Source: Ktedonobacteria bacterium brp13 (GTDB lineage Bacteria; Chloroflexota; Ktedonobacteria; Ktedonobacterales; Ktedonobacteraceae). From it: DNA of 64,000 nt. The position numbers and the translations under genes were made by a program. Location: the NCBI GenBank assembly GCA_015099395.1, contig AP024096.1:3782001-3846000 (forward strand). The letters run 5' to 3'. The notes under the pieces are model-generated. The model ran no database searches, had not been told where the DNA came from, and saw only the letters and a program-made list of their open reading frames with translations. Position 1 is the stretch's first letter. Every line of letters begins with the position of its first letter. Below, in pieces: positions 26,880 through 36,437 of the stretch.

Positions 26880-27791
26880 ATGACTCATATTCAGTTCGGT
26901 TGGGCAATGCCTTTCGACAGTGGCAACACGTCACGCAGCAATCAGCTCGCTGCCTATCAACAAGGTCTGGATATTATTGCTGGACATTTCGATTCGGCAT
27001 GGATGGGTGATCATGTCCAGTTTGGCACAACGTCCGTTCTCGAGGCATGGACAGCCATGAGCTATCTGGCAGCGCGACAGCCCGAATTAAAGTTCGGACA
27101 CCTTGTTCTCTGCCAACTTTTCCGCAACCCCGCTCATCTGGCGAAGATGGCTGCAACCCTACAATATATGAGTGAAGGACGCTTTATTCTGGGGCTGGGT
27201 GCCGGCTGGTCTCAAGAAGAATGTGACGCATATAATTTCCCGTTCCCCTCACCGGGCGTACGCATCGAGGAGTTGGATGAGGCGCTGCATATCATCAAGA
27301 CAATGTGGCGCGAGGATCATGTGACCATTGAGGGCAAACACCATCGGGTTAAAGATGCCAACTGCCAGCCAAAACCTGATCCGATTCCTCCTATCATGGT
27401 CGCTGCTTTCCAGCCACGCATGATGCGTCTCACCGCTCGCCACGCTGACTGGTGGAATACACAGGGCATCGATCTCCAGAAGATTACGTCGCAAGTCCAG
27501 GCATATGAGCAGGCATGCAATACAGTCGGACGCGATCCTGCGCAGCTCAAGCGTACACTCCAGCTGGGTTGTTACTGCGCACCAACCGAAAAAGATCTTA
27601 AGAAATTGATCGATAATAAAAAAATCAATCGCGACTGGTCTCTTGTGGGGACGCCGGAGCAGATTGTGGAACAATTGCGTCCTTTCATTGATCTCGGCTT
27701 CGATTACTTTATCATCGGCGCTGACGATTTCCCTCATCTAACAACCCTGGAAACGCTCACCAATGAGGTGCTACCACTCCTCAATAACTAG
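26880..27791 (+). CDS. LLM-class flavin/F420-dependent oxidoreductase
   Basis: 303 residues. The luciferase-like TIM barrel shows FDSAWMGDHVQFG, ELKFGHLVLCQLFRNPAHLA, LGLGAGWSQEECDAYNFPFP and RIEELDEALHIIKTMW, then PPIMVAAFQPRMMRLTARHAD. This pattern is typical of F420-dependent members. Start ATG 26880 follows AGAAAGAAG. The gene is a single unit ended by a strong terminator. The substrate is unknown. Confidence 0.85.
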   Translation: MTHIQFGWAMPFDSGNTSRSNQLAAYQQGLDIIAGHFDSAWMGDHVQFGTTSVLEAWTAMSYLAARQPELKFGHLVLCQLFRNPAHLAKMAATLQYMSEGRFILGLGAGWSQEECDAYNFPFPSPGVRIEELDEALHIIKTMWREDHVTIEGKHHRVKDANCQPKPDPIPPIMVAAFQPRMMRLTARHADWWNTQGIDLQKITSQVQAYEQACNTVGRDPAQLKRTLQLGCYCAPTEKDLKKLIDNKKINRDWSLVGTPEQIVEQLRPFIDLGFDYFIIGADDFPHLTTLETLTNEVLPLLNN

Positions 27792-27798
27792 CTCAATG

Positions 27799-27826
27799 GG
27801 AGAGGCATATAATGCCTCTCCTTTTT
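27799..27826. terminator. Intrinsic terminator
   Basis: GGAGAGGCAT / ATGCCTCTCC with a 3-base loop followed by five T. It serves the oxidoreductase gene and, on the other strand, the ABC permease end. Confidence 0.9.
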
Positions 27827-27832
27827 ACATTA

Positions 27833-28861
27833 TTACACCGCTGGACGACGTAGAGACTTGAAACTCAGCCCATGTAAGTGATCGAAGTACACGGCCAGGA
27901 TAATCAGTAAGCCAATGGCAATTTGCAGGTAGAAGGGATCGATTCCCAGCAGGTTGCCTCCATTGTTCAGCATACCCATGATTAAGGCCCCAATAACAGC
28001 CCCGATGGCACGACCCTTAGCACCCGACAGACTGGCGCCACCAATGACCGCGCCAGCAATGGCCTGGAGTTCGTATCCAGTTCCTGCTGTAGGAATGCCC
28101 GCACCCAGACGCGAAGCGGTTAAAATGCCAGCAAAACCTGCGAGCAAGCCGCTGATACAGTAGACCGAAAGCAGCACAGTCTTGACCGGAACACCAGACA
28201 AGCGAGCCGACTCAGCATTGGACCCAACGGCGTAGATGTAACGACCAAAAACTGTTCGCCCAAGTACAAATGACGCCAGAACTGCTACCAGGATAAGGAT
28301 CCAGAACAGGCTTGGTAGGCCGAGAACATACCCGTTGGCGATGTTATTAAAATCACCAGGTAGTGGTGCAATGGTACTGGCATGTGTCAACAGGAGCACC
28401 AGCCCACGTACAGCCCCCAGCATACCTAGTGTGGCGATGAATGGGGGCAGACTGAGGCGCGTGACCAGTAAACCGCTGATCAGACCAATAGCTAACCCGA
28501 TAAGTAATCCAACACAAACGGCGACTGGCGTGGGAACGCCAGATACGAGAAGCAGAGCCGTTACTCCTCCGCTCAAGCCCAGGATCGAACCAACGGATAG
28601 ATCGATCCCACCAGTCAAAATCACGAATAACTCTCCCACCGAAAGGACCGCGAATACCGCGACTTGCCGTATGAGGTTGTCGAGATTCGTGAGGGTCAGA
28701 AAGTTGCTGGTTGTTAGAATGAGTACGACCACGAAGATCAACAGGACCAGGATGCCACCGCTTTCACGCCCCAGGCTGATCGGCATCCGTGCTTTCCCCA
28801 CTGCCTGCTGACCCGCCGTTGATTTCTGGGAAGGCTGCGGAGTACTAGAAGTAGATGCCAT
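27833..28861 (-). CDS. CUT2-type sugar ABC transporter permease (RbsC-like)
   Basis: 342 residues. After a polar 30-residue N-terminus there are eight to ten helices, including GILVLLIFVVVLILTTSNFL and AVLSVGELFVILTGGIDLSV, the RbsC/XylH signature, and YAVGSNAESARLSGVPV, the ATPase-coupling loop. It is the last gene of a kinase, binding protein, ATPase and permease operon and starts 14 bases after the ATPase gene. Two copies form the channel with the ATPase at 28876. The sugar imported is unknown. Confidence 0.9.
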   Translation of the reverse strand: MASTSSTPQPSQKSTAGQQAVGKARMPISLGRESGGILVLLIFVVVLILTTSNFLTLTNLDNLIRQVAVFAVLSVGELFVILTGGIDLSVGSILGLSGGVTALLLVSGVPTPVAVCVGLLIGLAIGLISGLLVTRLSLPPFIATLGMLGAVRGLVLLLTHASTIAPLPGDFNNIANGYVLGLPSLFWILILVAVLASFVLGRTVFGRYIYAVGSNAESARLSGVPVKTVLLSVYCISGLLAGFAGILTASRLGAGIPTAGTGYELQAIAGAVIGGASLSGAKGRAIGAVIGALIMGMLNNGGNLLGIDPFYLQIAIGLLIILAVYFDHLHGLSFKSLRRPAV

Positions 28862-28875
28862 GAGAAATCTCCTCT

Positions 28876-30405
28876 CTATGTAGCGTTAGCACGCATGGGG
28901 GCGGTACTTGCCAGTTGCAGTACCGCTTCTTCTGTTGCTTCTGCTATCGGTAGTTCACCCGTAACTCCAAAATCGTGCAGGACGATAACCCGGTCACAAA
29001 TGCCGAGTAATTCCGGCAAGTACGACGATACGACAATGATGCCCAACCCATGGGCTGCCAGGTCGCCAATGATTGTGTAGATATCGGCCTTGGCTCCAAC
29101 ATCCACACCTTTAGTTGGCTCATCCAACAGCAAGATTTTTGCGTTTGTCGCCAGCCAACGACTCAATAAAACTTTCTGCTGGTTCCCTCCGGAGAGTGAT
29201 GAGATAGGCTGCTCAATAGAATGAAACTTTAAGCGCAGGTGCGGAACCAGCTCATTAACCAGTGACTCCTCCTGCTTACGAGAGATGACACCGTACTGAG
29301 AAACGGCAGACAGTTTCGCCACGGTCACATTCTCCCTGATCGAGAGGTCCGCTAGCAACCCGAGCTCTTTACGGTCTTCTGTGAGCAACCCGAGACCAGC
29401 CCTCACCGCCTGCCGTGGCGATCGCGCTGGCAGAGGCACGCCGTCGACAAACACCTTTCCTGCATCTACCGGATCGGCCCCGAAAATGGCCCGCACTGTC
29501 TCAGTACGCCCTGCTCCTACCAACCCACCCAGGCCAACGATCTCCCCCGCATGCACCTCCAGGTTAATGGGATAGGGACTACCTTTCAAGCGTAACCCCT
29601 GCACCGCTAACACGGTCTTCCCGACATCTTTGTGTCCTCTTTTTGGATAGAGTGTTTCGATCTGCCGTCCCACCATTGAGCGGATCAGGCTATCATGCGT
29701 AAATTGGCTGGTAGCTGCTGTGGTAATAAATTGACCATCACGCAACACCGTGATGCGGTCTCCAAGCTCAAAAATCTCTTCAAGACGGTGCGTCACATAG
29801 AGGACGGAGACGCCTTCTTCCTTTTTGAGTCGATCGATGAGTTGCAGGAGGTGACGTGCATCGTCTTCAGAAAGTGCAGTTGTTGGCTCATCAAAAATCA
29901 CGATGCGTGCATTAGCCCCCAGCACCTTGGCAATCTCTACCATCTGGCGCGTAGCGACGGGCAGCTCTGAGATGAGCACGCCAGGATTGACTTTATTCAA
30001 ACCAACACGCTCCAGCATACCCATCGCACGCTCACGCAATTCTTGTTTGTTGACGATGCCCCAGCGAACTGGGAGACGCCCCATGAGCAGATTTTCCTCA
30101 ACGGAGACCTCGGGCAATAAGCTCAACTCCTGGTAGACAACGCCCACACCGAGTTCCCGCGCCTGGGACGGGCTTGGATACCCAACATCCTGCCCATCAA
30201 TCAGGTACGTCCCCCCATCACGGGAGACAGCCCCTGTCATGATCTTGATTAGCGTAGACTTGCCCGCGCCATTCTCACCCACCAGGCAAAGCACCTCACC
30301 TCGATACATCTCAAGCGCAACATCTTTCAACACCTGAACTGGTCCAAAAGATTTCTCTATATGACTTAACTGGACAACCGGTTCTGTAGAAATGGATGCA
30401 GCCAT
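28876..30405 (-). CDS. CUT2-type sugar ABC transporter ATPase (RbsA-like)
   Basis: 509 residues with two fused nucleotide-binding domains. Domain 1 has Walker A GENGAGKST, Q-loop YQELSLLP and Walker B VIFDEPTTAL. Domain 2 has the degenerate Walker A GLVGAGRTE, signature LSGGNQQKVLLSRWL and Walker B LLLDEPTKGVDVG. This asymmetry is normal for RbsA/XylG/MglA. ATG 30405 lies one base after the stop of the binding-protein gene, whose last codons supply AAGGAAGG, so translation is probably coupled. Confidence 0.92.
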   Translation of the reverse strand: MAASISTEPVVQLSHIEKSFGPVQVLKDVALEMYRGEVLCLVGENGAGKSTLIKIMTGAVSRDGGTYLIDGQDVGYPSPSQARELGVGVVYQELSLLPEVSVEENLLMGRLPVRWGIVNKQELRERAMGMLERVGLNKVNPGVLISELPVATRQMVEIAKVLGANARIVIFDEPTTALSEDDARHLLQLIDRLKKEEGVSVLYVTHRLEEIFELGDRITVLRDGQFITTAATSQFTHDSLIRSMVGRQIETLYPKRGHKDVGKTVLAVQGLRLKGSPYPINLEVHAGEIVGLGGLVGAGRTETVRAIFGADPVDAGKVFVDGVPLPARSPRQAVRAGLGLLTEDRKELGLLADLSIRENVTVAKLSAVSQYGVISRKQEESLVNELVPHLRLKFHSIEQPISSLSGGNQQKVLLSRWLATNAKILLLDEPTKGVDVGAKADIYTIIGDLAAHGLGIIVVSSYLPELLGICDRVIVLHDFGVTGELPIAEATEEAVLQLASTAPMRANAT

Positions 30406-30406
30406 C

Positions 30407-31444
30407 TTACGACCTTCCTTTAGTTGTTGGCGGATACAAGAGCTTCTGGACTTCGGGAGTATTCATATTACCAGCATCCACCAGAACGGCTCCTGGGTCC
30501 AGACTTGGGGGGGCAAATCTCCCCTGGGCGCTCATCGCAGCGGTAACGACACCTTGATAGCCAAAGAAGTAGGGGTTCTGGACCATCAAACCCTGTAACG
30601 TGCCGTTCTTCAATGCGTTAATCTCCTGGGGATCTGAATCGAAACCAATCGCAACAATGCGGTTCTGTGCATGATTCTCTTGCAGAGATTGTGCCACCCC
30701 ATCCCCTGACACGTTGTTATCAGCATAGATTCCGACAAGTTTGGCATCGGCCGAGATCGCGTCATTCGTCTGGGAGAGTGCGACTGGTGTATCATTATTG
30801 TTATAGCGATGGGCGGTAATTTGTAGATTTGGGAAGCGTGCCTTCAATTCGTTTTGAAATCCTCTGTCACGGTCCACAATCGTCTGGACACCAGCGACAG
30901 ACGACTCGATGAGGATATTCCCAGAGTTGATACCCTTCTTCTGTAACAGTTCTCCAAGCCGGTCAGCAGCTTGTGCACCTGCTTTAGCATTATCGGTTCC
31001 AATAAAACCATTGCTCGGTGTAGTAACCTTCGTGTCGACAGTGATAACCTTGATGCCCTGCTTCTGCGCTCGCGCAATTACCCCATTGAGGGCCTGCGAG
31101 GAGGAAGCGGCCACCACAATTGCGTTGACGTTACGCGATAGCGAGTTTTCAACCAGGCTCATCTGGTTGGAAACATCTGCCTCGGAGGTAGCTCCAAAAA
31201 GACCAACCTGCACCCCCCAGTCGTTTCCTGCAGTCTGGGAGCCTGCTAGCATAGCCTGCCAGAATTGTGAATCGGTCGACTTGACAATGACATCAACTTT
31301 CATGTTGCTGGCGGGGGCACTCGTATTAGCCCTGGTCGCGATTGGGGAAAACAAGCGAGCAATCAAGGCCCCAATAATGAGGCCAACGAGGATCGACGCC
31401 ACGACGGTGGAAAGCGTGAAGGGCGTTTTAAAGAGGTGGGACAT
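30407..31444 (-). CDS. CUT2-type sugar-binding protein (RbsB-like)
   Basis: 345 residues. A membrane segment (VASILVGLIIGALIARLF) spans about 14-32. No lipobox Cys follows, so the protein appears anchored by an uncleaved helix. The periplasmic-binding fold follows: VDVIVKSTDSQFWQAMLAG, SLSRNVNAIVVAASSSQALN, VITVDTKV, GFIGTDNAKAGAQAADRLG and IVAIGFDSDPQEINALKNG. Helix-anchoring suits a single-membrane or unusual envelope. It delivers a sugar to the RbsA/RbsC-like channel. It lies 174 bases behind the kinase gene, so an internal promoter is possible. Confidence 0.9.
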   Translation of the reverse strand: MSHLFKTPFTLSTVVASILVGLIIGALIARLFSPIATRANTSAPASNMKVDVIVKSTDSQFWQAMLAGSQTAGNDWGVQVGLFGATSEADVSNQMSLVENSLSRNVNAIVVAASSSQALNGVIARAQKQGIKVITVDTKVTTPSNGFIGTDNAKAGAQAADRLGELLQKKGINSGNILIESSVAGVQTIVDRDRGFQNELKARFPNLQITAHRYNNNDTPVALSQTNDAISADAKLVGIYADNNVSGDGVAQSLQENHAQNRIVAIGFDSDPQEINALKNGTLQGLMVQNPYFFGYQGVVTAAMSAQGRFAPPSLDPGAVLVDAGNMNTPEVQKLLYPPTTKGRS

Positions 31445-31618
31445 ACCTTACTCCTTCTCATTGATGATAGGCCAGGTGTCTGCATCTCCAATGACGCAGA
31501 CAAAAGATCGCGTCTATATGCGAGTCTTCATCAGGAGGCTCGGGATGGAAAAGAAGTACTACAGTAGCGCAATACGGAGCAATGTCTATAGGAGAACATA
31601 TATCAGTACAAGAACAAC

Positions 31619-32614
31619 CTATGTGGCTGAAAAGCCGCTGACTTCATGCATAAAAGGGAACGATGCGATACCTCCATAGCGTGTACAGCTCAAACCTGCT
31701 ACCTGATTTGCAAAACTACCCAGGCGGCTCAGTTCCTGCTCCGCGAGGGTAGAAAGATCCGCAGCAGTATCGTGCCCATGCTGTATCAACATATGTAAGA
31801 TAGCTCCCATAAAAGCATCACCTGCTCCCGTTGTGTCAAGAGCGCGCACCGCCAGCGCGGGAACCGCTACCCGGTGTCTGGCTGTCAGCAACAGTGCCCC
31901 ACGAGACCCAAGCGTGATAATCACCAGCCGGGGCCCCATCTTTAAGAGCGCATCTCCCGCCATCTCCAACCAGTTCCCTCTGGAATCTTCCGCTGGATGG
32001 TCGGGCAGTTCAATCAGAAACTCCACCTCTTCGACACTGAGCTTGATGATGTCGGCCCTCTCCACCACCTGTAGAATTATATCCTTGACAGCGCCAGGGA
32101 CTGCCCATAACGTCAAACGAATATTCACATCGAACGACACAATCGCTCCAACCTGGCGCGTATACTCTATGGCTGCAAGTGTTGCCGCTCGAGCTGGCTC
32201 GCTGGAGAGTAAGACTCCACCCACATGACAGATGGCAACTCCGTCCCATGCGCTCCTATTCAGGTCCTCAGTGCGTAACTGGCTATCAGCTGTCCCCTGG
32301 CGAAAAAAGGTAAAATGTCTCTGCCCATCAGCCTGTAACATGACAAGTGCAAGTGCAGTAGGTACTCCCTGAACCACATGAATATACCGCGTGTCCACCG
32401 AGTTAGTCACCAAAACCTGCACTAACAGTTCCCCAAACACATCATCCGAGACCCCACCAAGAAAGCGAGAGGACCCTCCAAGTCGTGCAATGGCCACTGC
32501 GACATTAGCGACCGCTCCCCCTGCATGAGGAGTATAGCAAGCCTCACCCAGCCGGATCGATGTAGTCGGGATGAGATCGATAAGGAGCTCACCAAGGCTA
32601 AGAATGGATTTCAC
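31619..32614 (-). CDS. PfkB-family carbohydrate kinase
   Basis: 331 residues. PfkB signature 1 is at PHAGGAVANVAVAIARLGG and signature 2 at ALDTTGAGDAFMGAILHML, with the catalytic Asp in GAGD. VSFDVNIRLTLW and LVIITLGSRGALLL lie in between. It is the first gene of the transporter operon and probably phosphorylates the imported sugar; fructokinase or ribokinase-like activity is likely. ATG 32614 sits 110-140 bases below the LacI-type operator, so the whole operon should be inducible. Confidence 0.88.
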   Translation of the reverse strand: MKSILSLGELLIDLIPTTSIRLGEACYTPHAGGAVANVAVAIARLGGSSRFLGGVSDDVFGELLVQVLVTNSVDTRYIHVVQGVPTALALVMLQADGQRHFTFFRQGTADSQLRTEDLNRSAWDGVAICHVGGVLLSSEPARAATLAAIEYTRQVGAIVSFDVNIRLTLWAVPGAVKDIILQVVERADIIKLSVEEVEFLIELPDHPAEDSRGNWLEMAGDALLKMGPRLVIITLGSRGALLLTARHRVAVPALAVRALDTTGAGDAFMGAILHMLIQHGHDTAADLSTLAEQELSRLGSFANQVAGLSCTRYGGIASFPFMHEVSGFSAT

Positions 32615-32725
32615 TAGATCACCTCATCAATTTCACGCCTCTCTATCGAGAAACGAAATATCACAGGTCAACAGTCTGCAAAAGTGATCCATCCGTAGAA
32701 TGAAAAGAAAATTGTCAATGCCAAA
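32615..32725. other. Leader of the sugar operon
   Basis: About 110 bases between the promoter and the kinase start codon. No structure stood out. Confidence 0.2.
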
Positions 32726-32754
32726 ACTGTAAGCGGTTACCATCATTTTGTCAA
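32726..32754 (-). promoter_or_regulatory. Sugar operon promoter with LacI-type operator
   Basis: Minus-strand TTGACA (32749-32754), a 17-base spacer and TACAGT (32726-32731). The spacer holds a LacI-family palindrome, TGTAAGCGGTTACCA on the plus strand at 32728-32742, matching TGTAARCGNTTNCA. No LacI-type gene is in the window, so the repressor is encoded elsewhere. Confidence 0.75.
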
Positions 32755-33226
32755 GAAATCTAAAACCACACTGGCCTCTTGTTTCGCCCCTCTTTGACCC
32801 ATGTTCCTTAGTAACGACCGGTTCTCATGTGCATACGGTCCAATTTCAAACAATTGGTCATCCCTTTCCCAACGGATAACTCTTCCGCAAGCTCGTTGCG
32901 CAATTCGTGGGCCATTTGAACAGGTGCAGTTCGGTCATGATGGCCCCCCTTTTGTTCTTTCCTCTCAAATTTAGCAGATCCGCTTACTTCTTGCAACACA
33001 ACCATATATATACATTTAGTGGTAAAAATGATTAAGTAATACAATAACCTTTAGTGGCGAAAATGATTAAGTAATACAATAACCTTTGTAAAGTAGATGT
33101 ACTACTATTCAATGGGAATAGTGACAGAACGCTTTACGTGTGTTAAAGTTCAGAGAGAGTATTTATTCTTACGTACTCTGGTCAAAAACTTCTAGAAAAT
33201 TGAGTCACTATCAAGGTATCTAGTCA
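32755..33226. other. Intergenic region before the chitinase fusion
   Basis: Contains the 35-bp tandem repeat at 33015-33084. A 78-codon minus-strand frame at 32808-33044 has no recognisable family and no clear binding site; it might be a tiny gene but is not called. Confidence 0.25.
33015..33084. repeat. 35-bp tandem direct repeat
   Basis: Two adjacent 35-base units starting TTTAGTGG and ending TACAATAACC, differing at two positions. They lie about 140 bases before the chitinase-fusion start and may hold regulatory sites. Confidence 0.8.
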
Positions 33227-35941
33227 ATGATAGAAAAACAATTATACGCACAACGCAGGAAAAAACATTCTTATGTTCTGCTCATGCTTGTCATGATGGC
33301 TCCGCTGCTGATGGGTGCCATATGTACGCTTGGGACGCCAACTACCATTATTGGTTCCAGTAATATGAATATAAATAGTACCCTTACGGATACTGTGCAT
33401 TTTTCGCAACTCAAAATGCTTGACGCACAGAACGGTTGGGCGACGACTCCGCAGGCGATCCTCAAAACCACCGACGGAGGGAAAACCTGGACTGATCTCA
33501 CTCCTCTGGATTGGGAACCAAAGACTGCCCCCTCCGGGGCCGCCACTACTGTACAAACTATTGTAGCTGCCTCTTTCCTGGATGCAAATCATGCCTGGGT
33601 AGTGGGGACGACGCAGTCTACACAACAATATGTTGATGCCGCGTCAACCGTAACGAACAGTGTGACAACGAAGCCAGATGGCACGGTGACGGTTGACACA
33701 AAAAGTCTCCCTACATTTAGTACAAGCGTCTATGTACGTTCGACGATTGATGGCGGTAAGACGTGGATGACTTCGAACGCACTTACGGCACAAAATCTGT
33801 CTTCGGTCAGCCAACCTGATTTCATCAATGCGCACGAAGGTTGGTTGGAATTGATGCTCTCACAGACCTCCGATAGTAGTTATGTCGGAGATGTCTACCA
33901 TTCTGTTGATGGTGGCGTGACCTGGCAGCAAGAAACCACAACCCTGCCTGCTCCTACTGGTGGGGGAACTTTTTGTCAAAACTGTTTTTCTGTGAATGGA
34001 TTGGCTGCATCTGTCGCGTCTGCTTTGACACAGCATGCACAGAGTGCTACAGGAGCAGGAAGCGTGACGGGACAGATTGCGTCGAAGAATCAGTTGGCCG
34101 GGATGACCATCATGCCAGACTGTGTGCAGGGGAACGGCGGTAACGGTGGACTCCTGCCCCCATGTGCGGCTGCGGTGGATTCTGCCGTGCAGGGGTGTAC
34201 CGTGCCAGGCATAACGAATTATGTGGGTCTGGCTACGGCTACTGCGCAGCAATCGAGCTTACCGTCACTGTTCGGCGCGAGGCTCTGGTTGAGCGAGCAA
34301 CTGAGCGAAAATGCACTCTGGGAGCCCACGTCTTTCATCGGCGTACCAGGTGGAGCCCCGGGACAGAGTGGTAATTCCATCGTTGCTACAGCACCCCCGA
34401 TCGCGTTTCCGGACGGTACGGGTATCTTGCCTGTTCAGTTGCAGGGTAACCCCCAGAGCATTACTACCAGCAATTTATACTTGCACCTGTACAGCATCAA
34501 AGTCGTCGATAAGCTAAGCGACTATCAGGTCAGTGATCTGAGCCCTACCAGTACATTTCTGGCACCCCTGGTGAATGGGCAGCACGTTTTGTCTGCTCCC
34601 GATATGCAGCATGTCTTTGTCTCCGGTCAGGAGTCGGCAAGTACGAATACCTGGCATCTCTACGAATTTACCGGCGGGAAATGGGTCACGTTGACCAGCC
34701 AGACTGATGCGACCATGCCCGCAGCGTCTTCCGGGGATCAGTCCACATTTCTTAATGGTGGGTTATCCAATCTTGATTTCATTAGCGACACAGAAGGGTG
34801 GGCGACGAATGGTTCAACTCTGTACCATATAACGATTGCGAACAATGTCGCTACCTGGTCTCAGGTGTATCCTGATCCACGAGCGAGTACGAAGAATACT
34901 GGTTCCGTGACCATAACGGTGCCGCGGGCAGCTGGCGCTACCATACCATCACCGACGAATCCACCGCCGTGTGCTGTCCCTCCTGCTGGTGGCGGTACGA
35001 ATCCTGGTCCAACGAATTCTGGTCCAACGAATTCTGGTCCAACGAATTCGGGAAAGCATTTCCTTACAGGCTACTGGCAGGACTTTACGAATGGTGCCAC
35101 ACCAGTGAGTCTGAGCGCGGTCAACTCCAACTACACCATTATCGCAGTGGCTTTTGCCAACGCCGACCCGAATAACCCCGGTGGAGTAACTTTCAGCATC
35201 GACTCCGGTCTGTCGTCAGCCCTCGGCGGCTATAGCACTTCGCAGTTCATCAGTGACATCAAAACCCTCCACTCACAGGGTAAGAAGGTCATCATTTCGG
35301 TGGGCGGCCAGAATGGCACCATCAGTGTCTCGGACGCGACCAGCGCGGCCAACTTTGCCAATAGCGTCTACAGCTTGATGAAGCAGTACGGCTTCGATGG
35401 TGTAGATATCGATCTGGAGAATGGCTTGAATGTAACCTATATGACCAGCGCACTCCAGCAGTTGTCCTCGAAAGCTGGTTCCAACTTGATTATTACGCTG
35501 GCTCCCCAGACGATCGATATGCAATCAACCAGCAGCGACTACTTCCAGTTGGCGCTGAATATCAAGAGCATCCTGACCATTGTCAACACCCAGTACTACA
35601 ACTCCGGCAGCATGAGCGGGTGTGACGGGAAGGTGTACGCGGAAGGCACGGAGAATTTCCTCACGGCTCTGGCCTGCATCCAACTCCAGGGTGGATTGCG
35701 TCCCAACCAGGTCGGCCTCGGGTTACCCGCATCAGCCTCGGCGGCTGGTGGAGGCTATATGTCGTCCTCGGTGGTGAACGCCGCCCTCGACTGCCTGGCA
35801 ACTGGCAGCAACTGTGGCTCGTTCGTGCCACCTTCCCACTGGAGCATCGGTGGAGCGATGGGCTGGGCGATCAACTGGGATGCCTCGAATAGCTACAATT
35901 TCGCGAACACGGTCGGGCCCCATCTCAGTTCTCTGCCGTAA
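33227..35941 (+). CDS. Secreted BNR-propeller / GH18 chitinase fusion
   Basis: 904 residues. A signal-peptide-like N-terminus (YVLLMLVMMAPLLMGAICTL) is followed by BNR/Asp-box repeats over about 45-570: ILKTTDGGKTWTDLT, RSTIDGGKTWMTS and YHSVDGGVTWQQE. A Pro/Gly linker with NSGPT repeats (about 585-605; 15-bp DNA repeats) leads to a GH18 domain at about 605-904. That domain has KVIISVGGQNG and the catalytic DGVDIDLENG, where the final Glu is the acid. It likely hydrolyses extracellular chitin or related GlcNAc polymers, with the propeller binding substrate or cell wall. Start ATG 33227 has a weak AAGG upstream. Confidence 0.85.
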   Translation: MIEKQLYAQRRKKHSYVLLMLVMMAPLLMGAICTLGTPTTIIGSSNMNINSTLTDTVHFSQLKMLDAQNGWATTPQAILKTTDGGKTWTDLTPLDWEPKTAPSGAATTVQTIVAASFLDANHAWVVGTTQSTQQYVDAASTVTNSVTTKPDGTVTVDTKSLPTFSTSVYVRSTIDGGKTWMTSNALTAQNLSSVSQPDFINAHEGWLELMLSQTSDSSYVGDVYHSVDGGVTWQQETTTLPAPTGGGTFCQNCFSVNGLAASVASALTQHAQSATGAGSVTGQIASKNQLAGMTIMPDCVQGNGGNGGLLPPCAAAVDSAVQGCTVPGITNYVGLATATAQQSSLPSLFGARLWLSEQLSENALWEPTSFIGVPGGAPGQSGNSIVATAPPIAFPDGTGILPVQLQGNPQSITTSNLYLHLYSIKVVDKLSDYQVSDLSPTSTFLAPLVNGQHVLSAPDMQHVFVSGQESASTNTWHLYEFTGGKWVTLTSQTDATMPAASSGDQSTFLNGGLSNLDFISDTEGWATNGSTLYHITIANNVATWSQVYPDPRASTKNTGSVTITVPRAAGATIPSPTNPPPCAVPPAGGGTNPGPTNSGPTNSGPTNSGKHFLTGYWQDFTNGATPVSLSAVNSNYTIIAVAFANADPNNPGGVTFSIDSGLSSALGGYSTSQFISDIKTLHSQGKKVIISVGGQNGTISVSDATSAANFANSVYSLMKQYGFDGVDIDLENGLNVTYMTSALQQLSSKAGSNLIITLAPQTIDMQSTSSDYFQLALNIKSILTIVNTQYYNSGSMSGCDGKVYAEGTENFLTALACIQLQGGLRPNQVGLGLPASASAAGGGYMSSSVVNAALDCLATGSNCGSFVPPSHWSIGGAMGWAINWDASNSYNFANTVGPHLSSLP

Positions 35942-35957
35942 AAAGGCCCGACAAACC

Positions 35958-36118
35958 GGTAGTGTTGCAAAAAAGTTTGAGCAGAGAAAATGAAGCAGGT
36001 AATGACGGCACAAGAACCATTGCCGTAGAGAAAGTGTGCATGTTCTGCATCTTTTATTAGTGGGATACGTTTGTGTGTCCTTCAATTTGCTGAGCTTTCA
36101 ATTTTTTGCAACACTACC
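35958..36118 (+). mobile_element. MITE-like element 1
   Basis: 161 bp with perfect 17-bp terminal inverted repeats GGTAGTGTTGCAAAAAA (35958-35974 and 36102-36118). It has no coding capacity. The right two thirds are repeated, inverted and shortened, at 38054-38159, so the two copies flank the MFS pump gene. No clear target duplication is visible. Confidence 0.75.
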
Positions 36119-36437
36119 AGTTTCTGAGCGAAATTTGAGCGAAATTTCTTGTCTTAGTAGCTCTTATTGATGATTTTTGAGCCTATACTAAAAGGGAAGA
36201 CAAGGAGATCGAAAGAATGAAGAGTTATAGGCAAGTTCAACAATACTTATTATAGCATTTTCTTATCTCCTCCTATCATTTGAGATAGTTACGTATACAG
36301 TATCTTTTTCCACCGTTATCTACGAGTAGCTTCACCATGCTATCAGCATTCGATATGGCTGCCCGCATGTCCTTGTGCCTCTTGCCTTTAAGATTTCGGA
36401 AGAGACGAGACACATCGCCATTTTAGAGAAGGACATT
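36119..36437. other. Promoter region of the MFS pump
   Basis: Contains a doubled GAGCGAAATTT and a very strong ribosome binding site (AAGGAGATCG) before ATG 36217, which opens only a 12-residue frame ending at 36255. That may be a leader peptide or the 5' stump of a lost gene. Confidence 0.3.

Noticed and set aside
32808-33044. 78-codon minus-strand frame before the chitinase gene
   Set aside because: No homologue recalled, no clear ribosome site, and it overlaps the tandem repeat.
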